Shown here piece by piece: positions 40,014-44,086 of a stretch of DNA of 44,086 nucleotides. The first letter of the stretch is position 1; the number at the start of each line of letters is the position of its first letter. Below the pieces are notes generated by a model, which was not told the origin of the DNA, did no database searches, and saw only the letters and a list, made by a program, of their open reading frames with translations. Origin of the DNA: Oscillospiraceae bacterium (GTDB taxonomy: Bacteria; Bacillota; Clostridia; Oscillospirales; Oscillospiraceae); NCBI GenBank assembly GCA_016286665.1, contig JAEETX010000015.1, positions 1 to 44,086 of the forward strand, written 5' to 3'. A program made the position numbers and the translations under genes.

Positions 40014-41459
40014 ATGCCCTTTGGAATCGAGACGCTCATTCTGATCTGTGTGGTCGTCATCATTGCCTTCGGCCTGCTGGTCGCCATCATGAAGCGCTAC
40101 AAAAAGTGCCCCTCGGACAAGGTGATGGTGGTCTACGGCAACGTGGGCAGCAATAAGGACGGCACCAGCCGCAGCAGTAAGTGCATCCACGGCGGCGCGG
40201 CTTTCGTCTGGCCCATCATCCAGGCGGCGGAGTTCCTGGACCTGACCCCCATCAGCATTTCCGTGGACCTGCAGAACGCCCTGAGCCGCCAGAACATCCG
40301 CATCAACGTGCCCAGCACCTTCACGGTGGGCATCAGCACGGAAAACGGGGTCATGCAGAACGCCGCCGAGCGGCTGCTGGGCCTCAAGCTGGGGCAGATC
40401 CAGGAGCTGGCAAAGGATATCATCTTCGGCCAGCTGCGCCTGGTGATCGCCACCATGGATATCGAGGAGATCAACGCCGACCGGGATAAGTTCCTGGACG
40501 CCGTCAGCCGCAACGTGGAGACGGAGCTGAAAAAGATCGGCCTCCGGCTCATCAACGTGAACGTCACCGATATCTCCGACGAGAGCGGCTACATCGAGGC
40601 CCTGGGCAAGGAAGCGGCAGCCAAGGCCATCAACGACGCCAAGCGCACCGTGGCCGAGAAGGAGCGCGACGGCTCCATCGGCGTCGCCAACGCCAACCGC
40701 GACCAGCGCGTCAGCGTGTCCGAGGCCAACGCCCTTGCCATCGAGGGCGAGAACAGCGCCAAGGTCCAGGTCGCCATGTCCGACGCACAGCGCCGGGAGA
40801 AGGAGGCTGAGGCCCTGCGCCTGGCCACCGCCGCCGAATCCATCCAGGCCGCCAAGGCAAGGGAAGAAGCCTACGCCGCAGAGCAGCAGGCCGAGGCCGC
40901 CCGCGCCGCCAAGGAGAAGGCCACCCAGGAGGCGGACGTCATCGTCTCCACGGAGATCGCCAAGCGGAAAAAGGAGCTGGAGGCGGAAGCCGAGGCGGAG
41001 CAGATCCGCCGCAAGGCCGCGGGCGAGGCGGACGCCATCCGCAGCAGAGCTTCCGGCGAGGCGGACGCCATCCGCAGCCGCATGCTGGCCGAGGCTGAGG
41101 GCCAGAAGGAGATCCTCATGAAGCAGGCCGAGGGCCTGCGGGCCATCGTGGAGGCCGCCGGGGGCGACCCCAGGGCCGCCGCCCAGCTGATGCTCACCGA
41201 CAAGATGGAGGACCTGATCCGCATCCAGGTGGAAGCGGTGAAGAATGTGAAGATCGACAAGGTCACCGTCTGGGATTCCGGCGAGGGCAAGGACGGCAAG
41301 AACGCCACCGCCGGCTACATCTCCGGCCTCATGAAGAGCATCCCGCCCCTGAACGAGATGTTCCAGATGGCTGGCATGGAGCTGCCCCCCTTCCTGGGCA
41401 GCGAGAAAAAGGAAGCCGCTCCGGCCCCCCAGGCGGAGAGCGAAGCCCTGAACGCGTGA
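40014..41459 (+). CDS. FloT-type flotillin (SPFH protein)
   Basis: A 481-residue protein: an N-terminal hairpin/TM helix (about 7-26), the SPFH domain (about 30-190), then a long Ala/Glu coiled coil (about 200-395) typical of flotillins of the YuaG/FloT or YqiK group. Repeats GEADAIRSRASGEADAIRSR at about 341-360 are a near-perfect duplication. It should form membrane microdomain scaffolds with NfeD-type partners. AAGGAGG is placed correctly. The C-terminus is Pro/Ala-rich. Together with the genes around it, it forms one of two flotillin sets in this cluster. Confidence 0.9.
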   Translation: MPFGIETLILICVVVIIAFGLLVAIMKRYKKCPSDKVMVVYGNVGSNKDGTSRSSKCIHGGAAFVWPIIQAAEFLDLTPISISVDLQNALSRQNIRINVPSTFTVGISTENGVMQNAAERLLGLKLGQIQELAKDIIFGQLRLVIATMDIEEINADRDKFLDAVSRNVETELKKIGLRLINVNVTDISDESGYIEALGKEAAAKAINDAKRTVAEKERDGSIGVANANRDQRVSVSEANALAIEGENSAKVQVAMSDAQRREKEAEALRLATAAESIQAAKAREEAYAAEQQAEAARAAKEKATQEADVIVSTEIAKRKKELEAEAEAEQIRRKAAGEADAIRSRASGEADAIRSRMLAEAEGQKEILMKQAEGLRAIVEAAGGDPRAAAQLMLTDKMEDLIRIQVEAVKNVKIDKVTVWDSGEGKDGKNATAGYISGLMKSIPPLNEMFQMAGMELPPFLGSEKKEAAPAPQAESEALNA

Positions 41460-41476
41460 ACCCCCGCCCCTCTTGA

Positions 41477-41501
41477 CCCCTCCGCCCCTGCGGCGGAGGG
41501 G
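41477..41501 (+). other. Intercistronic hairpin after the FloT-type gene
   Basis: A 10-bp GC stem (41477-41486 with 41492-41501) in the 82-base gap before the next gene, with no T-tract. Probably an mRNA stability or partial attenuation element. Confidence 0.6.
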
Positions 41502-41541
41502 AAAAGGGAAGGGAACGAAGATAAGAATCGAGGAAGCAGCT

Positions 41542-41940
41542 ATGAAGACGAACAATCGCCCCCAGCCCCCCCGTCCCCCGTTTCGGAGGCGTGACCCGGA
41601 GGAATTACAGACCATCGCCGCCCTGAAGCGGATGATCAAGCGGATGCAGACGGCAGGCATCATCTTTCTCCTGGCGGGGGTCTTCATGCCCTCCTATTCT
41701 CCCTACTTTGCCCAGAAGGGCTGGAAGCTCCTGATCGGCATTACCCTGCCCTGGTACAAGGTCTGCATCATTGCGGGCTGCTGCATGCTGATCGTCAGCA
41801 TCTTCTGCTTCCTCCGGAGCTATCGCTGCCCCAAGTGCGGCCGGCTCCTGGCGACCACCCCCTATACGCGCATCACGAAATGCCGCAGCTGCGGCGTTCC
41901 CATCAACGAAAAGGACCACTATCTGTCGAAAGGAGACTGA
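41542..41940 (+). CDS. Zinc-ribbon membrane protein
   Basis: A 132-residue protein. A basic, Pro/Arg-rich N-terminus (about 1-28) precedes two membrane helices (about 34-52 and 68-90). A C-terminal zinc ribbon, CPKCGRLLATT...CRSCGVPI, ends it. I start at ATG 41542; the frame extends to 41473 but that part overlaps a hairpin. No family function is known to me. Stop at 41940 touches the next start at 41942. Confidence 0.78.
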   Translation: MKTNNRPQPPRPPFRRRDPEELQTIAALKRMIKRMQTAGIIFLLAGVFMPSYSPYFAQKGWKLLIGITLPWYKVCIIAGCCMLIVSIFCFLRSYRCPKCGRLLATTPYTRITKCRSCGVPINEKDHYLSKGD

Positions 41941-41941
41941 C

Positions 41942-42445
41942 ATGCCTGCTTTTTTCAGCGGTATCTCCTTCTGGTCGCTGATCCTGCTCATCGCGGGCGT
42001 CGGCTTCCTGGTGGGAGAAATCTTCCATCCCGGCTTCGGCCTGCCCGGCATCCTGGGCATCCTGGCCCTGGGACTGGATATCCTCATTTCGGCCCGGACC
42101 TTCGCCCAGGGCCTGCTGATGACGGCCATCGCCGCCGTGATCGTGCTGGTGATCTTCCTCATCGGCGCGAGCCTGTTCAGCGCGGGCAAGCTGCCCAAAA
42201 AGCTGGTGCTGCAGGATGAGAACGGTTCCGTCGAGGGCTTCGTCAGCGGCGACGGCGAAGGCGCGAAGGAGGGCGACGCCGGCCGGGCCCTCACGGTGCT
42301 GCGCCCCTCCGGCATTGCGGAGATCGGCGGCAAACGCCTGGACGTGGTGACACGGGGCGAATTCATCCCCGAAGGTGAAGCTCTGCGGGTGGAGGCCGTG
42401 GAGGGGAGCCGGATCATCGTGGCGGCCGCCTCCGCCGGCGAATAA
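41942..42445 (+). CDS. NfeD-family protein
   Basis: A 167-residue protein: three hydrophobic helices (about 8-30, 33-52, 58-80) and a C-terminal OB-fold (about 100-165) with GDAGRALTVLRPSGIAEIGGKRLDVVTRGEFIPEG, matching NfeD. NfeD proteins assist flotillins and microdomain function. It is 44 bases upstream of floA, the standard pairing in Firmicutes. Its start is one base after the previous stop, so translation is coupled. Confidence 0.9.
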   Translation: MPAFFSGISFWSLILLIAGVGFLVGEIFHPGFGLPGILGILALGLDILISARTFAQGLLMTAIAAVIVLVIFLIGASLFSAGKLPKKLVLQDENGSVEGFVSGDGEGAKEGDAGRALTVLRPSGIAEIGGKRLDVVTRGEFIPEGEALRVEAVEGSRIIVAAASAGE

Positions 42446-42489
42446 CGAAGACAAAAAACAAACAATGAACAAATAAGGAGTTGATAGAA

Positions 42490-43461
42490 ATGCCGACATT
42501 CGTCATCGGACCGGTCATCCTCATCGCGGTGGTCATCCTTGTCCTGGTGATCCTGTTCCATTTCGTGCCCATGGGCCTGTGGATCAGCGCCCTGGCGGCC
42601 AACGTCCATGTGGGCATCTTCACCCTCATCGGCATGCGGCTGCGCCGGGTGGTGCCCGCCAGGATCGTCAATCCCCTCATCAAGGCCGTGAAGGCCGGCA
42701 TCAAGATCCCCATCAACAAGCTGGAAGCTCATTACCTGGCCGGCGGCAACGTGGACCGGGTGGTCAATTCCCTCATCGCGGCCCAGCGCGCCGACATCCC
42801 CCTGGAATTCGAGCGGGCCTGTGCCATCGACCTGGCCGGGCGCGACGTGCTGGAGGCCGTGCAGATGAGTGTCAACCCCAAGGTCATCGAGACCCCCGTG
42901 GTGGCCGCCATCGCCAAGGACGGCATCGAGCTGAAGGCCAAGGCGAAGGTCACCGTCCGGGCCAACATCGACCGGCTGGTGGGCGGCGCCGGGGAACAGA
43001 CCGTCATCGCCCGCGTGGGCGAGGGCGTGGTCACCACCATCGGCAGCGCCGAGGACCACAAGTCCGTGCTGGAAAACCCGGATATGATTTCCAAGACCGT
43101 GCTCAGCAAGGGGCTGGAGGCGGGTACCGCCTTTGAGATCCTCTCCATCGACATCGCGGATATCGACGTCGGCCGCAATATCGGCGCCCAGCTGCAGACC
43201 GACCAGGCCGAGGCGGACAAGAAGATCGCCCAGGCCAAGGCGGAGGAGCGGCGGGCCATGGCCATCGCCGGAGAACAGGAAATGAAAGCCAAGGTCCAGG
43301 AAATGCGGGCCAAGGTGGTGGAGGCCGAGGCCGAGGTGCCCATGGCAATGGCCCAGGCCCTGCGGGACGGCAAGCTGGGGGTCATGGATTACTACAACCT
43401 GCAGAACGTGATCTCCGACACCCGCATGCGGGAAGCCATCGCCGCTGAGGAGAAGAAATAA
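42490..43461 (+). CDS. floA: Flotillin-like protein FloA (UPF0365)
   Basis: A 323-residue membrane-microdomain scaffold. The ATG at 42490 is nine bases after AAGGAG. A long N-terminal hydrophobic segment (about 5-45), the [15 protein letters not shown] and [15 protein letters not shown] segments and the coiled-coil C-terminus match FloA (YqfA) closely in length and order. In Bacillus FloA helps organise membrane fluidity and signalling proteins. The stop codon shares bases with the next start (TAATG). Confidence 0.95.
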   Translation: MPTFVIGPVILIAVVILVLVILFHFVPMGLWISALAANVHVGIFTLIGMRLRRVVPARIVNPLIKAVKAGIKIPINKLEAHYLAGGNVDRVVNSLIAAQRADIPLEFERACAIDLAGRDVLEAVQMSVNPKVIETPVVAAIAKDGIELKAKAKVTVRANIDRLVGGAGEQTVIARVGEGVVTTIGSAEDHKSVLENPDMISKTVLSKGLEAGTAFEILSIDIADIDVGRNIGAQLQTDQAEADKKIAQAKAEERRAMAIAGEQEMKAKVQEMRAKVVEAEAEVPMAMAQALRDGKLGVMDYYNLQNVISDTRMREAIAAEEKK

Positions 43462-43625
43462 TGGCTGCCGCCGACATGGAAAGGGTCCGGGAGCCCCTCC
43501 TGCCCCAGCAGGAGCGGGAACCGGCTGCCCCCGCCCCCCGGAAGCCCGGCAGGCCGGAAATGCGCACCGCCGTGGTTTGGGCGGAGATCCTGGGGAAGCC
43601 CAAGGCGCTGAGAAACAGAAGATAA
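43461..43625 (+). CDS. Small protein translationally coupled to floA
   Basis: A 54-residue reading frame (ATG 43461, TAA 43623-43625) overlapping the floA stop by one base (TAATG). The N-terminal half is Pro/Glu/Ala-rich; the end, RPEMRTAVVWAEILGKPKALRNRR, has a basic finish and a hydrophobic core. There is no separate Shine-Dalgarno, which fits coupled reinitiation after floA. No known domain; conservation elsewhere is not checked here. The overlap and position argue for a real gene. Confidence 0.6.
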   Translation: MAAADMERVREPLLPQQEREPAAPAPRKPGRPEMRTAVVWAEILGKPKALRNRR

Positions 43626-43631
43626 AAGACA

Positions 43632-43664
43632 TGGGGGCGGCGCAGGCTTGCGCCGTCCCCCCTG
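43632..43664 (+). other. Hairpin between the small coupled gene and the DUF4177 gene
   Basis: GGGGGCGGCGCA pairs with TGCGCCG-T-CCCCC with one bulged T. A T-tract is absent. It may be an attenuator or stabiliser separating expression of the last gene. Confidence 0.5.
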
Positions 43665-43684
43665 CAAAAGAAGGAGGTACGAAG

Positions 43685-43888
43685 ATGTATATCTATAAGA
43701 CGGAGATCATGAAGGTGGGTGTGAAGTTCTGGTCGGACAAGGCCAACGACGAGGACGCCGCCTCCCTGGATGCGCTGCTGAACCAGAGGGCCGCCGAGGG
43801 CTGGGAGCTGGTGACCTACGACTATATGGCTACATCCAGCCAGATCAAGGGCGCTTTCATCATCACCTTCCGCCGGGCGCAGCAATAA
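43685..43888 (+). CDS. DUF4177 protein
   Basis: A 67-residue protein. YIYKTEIMKVG, LDALLNQRAAEGWELVTYDYM and FIITFRRA are the recognisable DUF4177 pattern, a small alpha/beta domain of unknown function. The ATG at 43685 follows AAGGAGG; an upstream start at 43577 is in the spacer and rejected. It ends the microdomain cluster, but the hairpin before it leaves co-transcription unproven. Confidence 0.85.
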   Translation: MYIYKTEIMKVGVKFWSDKANDEDAASLDALLNQRAAEGWELVTYDYMATSSQIKGAFIITFRRAQQ

Positions 43889-43929
43889 AAACGCAACCGG
43901 CGGTTGAACCGACCCCCATGATCGTATGG

Positions 43930-43958
43930 TTGACAGGCAGCCGGCGTAACGATATGCT
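43930..43958 (+). promoter_or_regulatory. Promoter-like site facing the right edge
   Basis: TTGACA, 17 bases, TATGCT, good by sequence. What it transcribes lies beyond the window, and it overlaps the edge of a probable repeat. Confidence 0.5.
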
Positions 43959-44086
43959 TTTAAGGCAACACCGCACAATTCTCGGCACACATCTTGCTTG
44001 CATCATGTTCCGTCATATTGCCCGAAAATCTTGGCCAATACAGGAAGTATTCCCCGCGATTTTCAGACAATCTGACGAAAATTCTG
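43959..44086 (-). repeat. Probable edge of another intergenic repeat, open at the window end
   Basis: This AT-richer stretch is unlike the neighbouring coding DNA. It contains small palindromes such as TCAGA-CAA-TCTGA. An open frame of 41 codons runs leftwards on the minus strand from the window edge to TAA at 43960-43962, ending NMTEHDASKMCAENCAVLP, which could be the tail of a real gene or a spurious frame in a repeat. I favour a repeat, by appearance only. Confidence 0.35.

Noticed and set aside
41605-43632. A 675-codon minus-strand frame
   Set aside because: Antisense shadow of the zinc-ribbon, NfeD and FloA genes.

Overview
The window looks like chromosomal DNA of a GC-rich, endospore-forming Gram-positive anaerobe of the class Clostridia, most likely an Oscillospirales-type gut bacterium. 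The reasons are a clear spoIIID gene, AGGAGG-type ribosome binding sites, TTGNNN/TATNNT promoters often with an extended TG, many lipoproteins with short Thr/Pro or Gly/Ser linkers, and an acetogen-type methylene-tetrahydrofolate reductase module (MetF, MetV, RnfC2-like). The placement is inference; no rRNA or tRNA gene was seen. No phage, transposase, CRISPR array or plasmid gene was found, so this is mostly core chromosome with small non-coding repeats.

Layout. 1-124: partial copy of a dispersed palindromic element. 141-8099 (minus): NSS amino-acid/sodium symporter, two tandem family-5 peptide-binding proteins without permease genes, a small membrane protein, and an M23 peptidase with an altered zinc motif. 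8251-11900 (minus): lysC and hom, then a cysteine desulfurase. 12013-19235 (plus): mtaB-like tRNA methylthiotransferase, YerB-like lipoprotein, a secreted or anchored EEP phosphodiesterase, a zinc-ribbon membrane protein, a triple-TPM-domain protein and a methyltransferase. 19242-19450: dense hairpins. 19451-21892 (minus): nucleoside hydrolase and 5'-nucleotidase. 22160-25661 (plus): rnfC2-like/metV/metF operon. 25972-27018: flippase-like membrane protein. 27074-27277: hairpin array, then spoIIID (minus). 27738-33164 (plus): large lipoprotein with a propeller-like region plus a solute-binding domain, DegV, MBL-fold protein, UroD-like protein. 33161-34621 (minus): winged-helix/PD-(D/E)XK-like protein and a membrane protein. 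34779-38094 (plus): esterase, EamA transporter, TIGR04076-like protein, bicupin. 38162-38449: terminator, complete 157-bp repeat, and a promoter carrying a perfect palindrome. 38482-43888 (plus): DUF1836 regulator followed by a membrane-microdomain cluster. 43930-44086: a promoter-like site and the edge of another probable repeat.

The most coherent candidate for an under-described system is 38421-43888: a DUF1836 regulator whose own promoter spacer contains a 16-bp perfect palindrome, followed by an NfeD-like membrane protein with Asp-rich calcium-type repeats, a 70-residue two-TM protein, a FloT-type flotillin, a zinc-ribbon membrane protein, a classical NfeD, FloA, a 54-residue protein coupled to floA by TAATG, and a DUF4177 protein. 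Two different flotillin/NfeD pairs therefore sit in one regulated cluster. The second highlight is a MetV-like domain fused to RnfC and sitting next to a stand-alone MetV, which suggests a duplicated electron-entry module for methylene-THF reductase.
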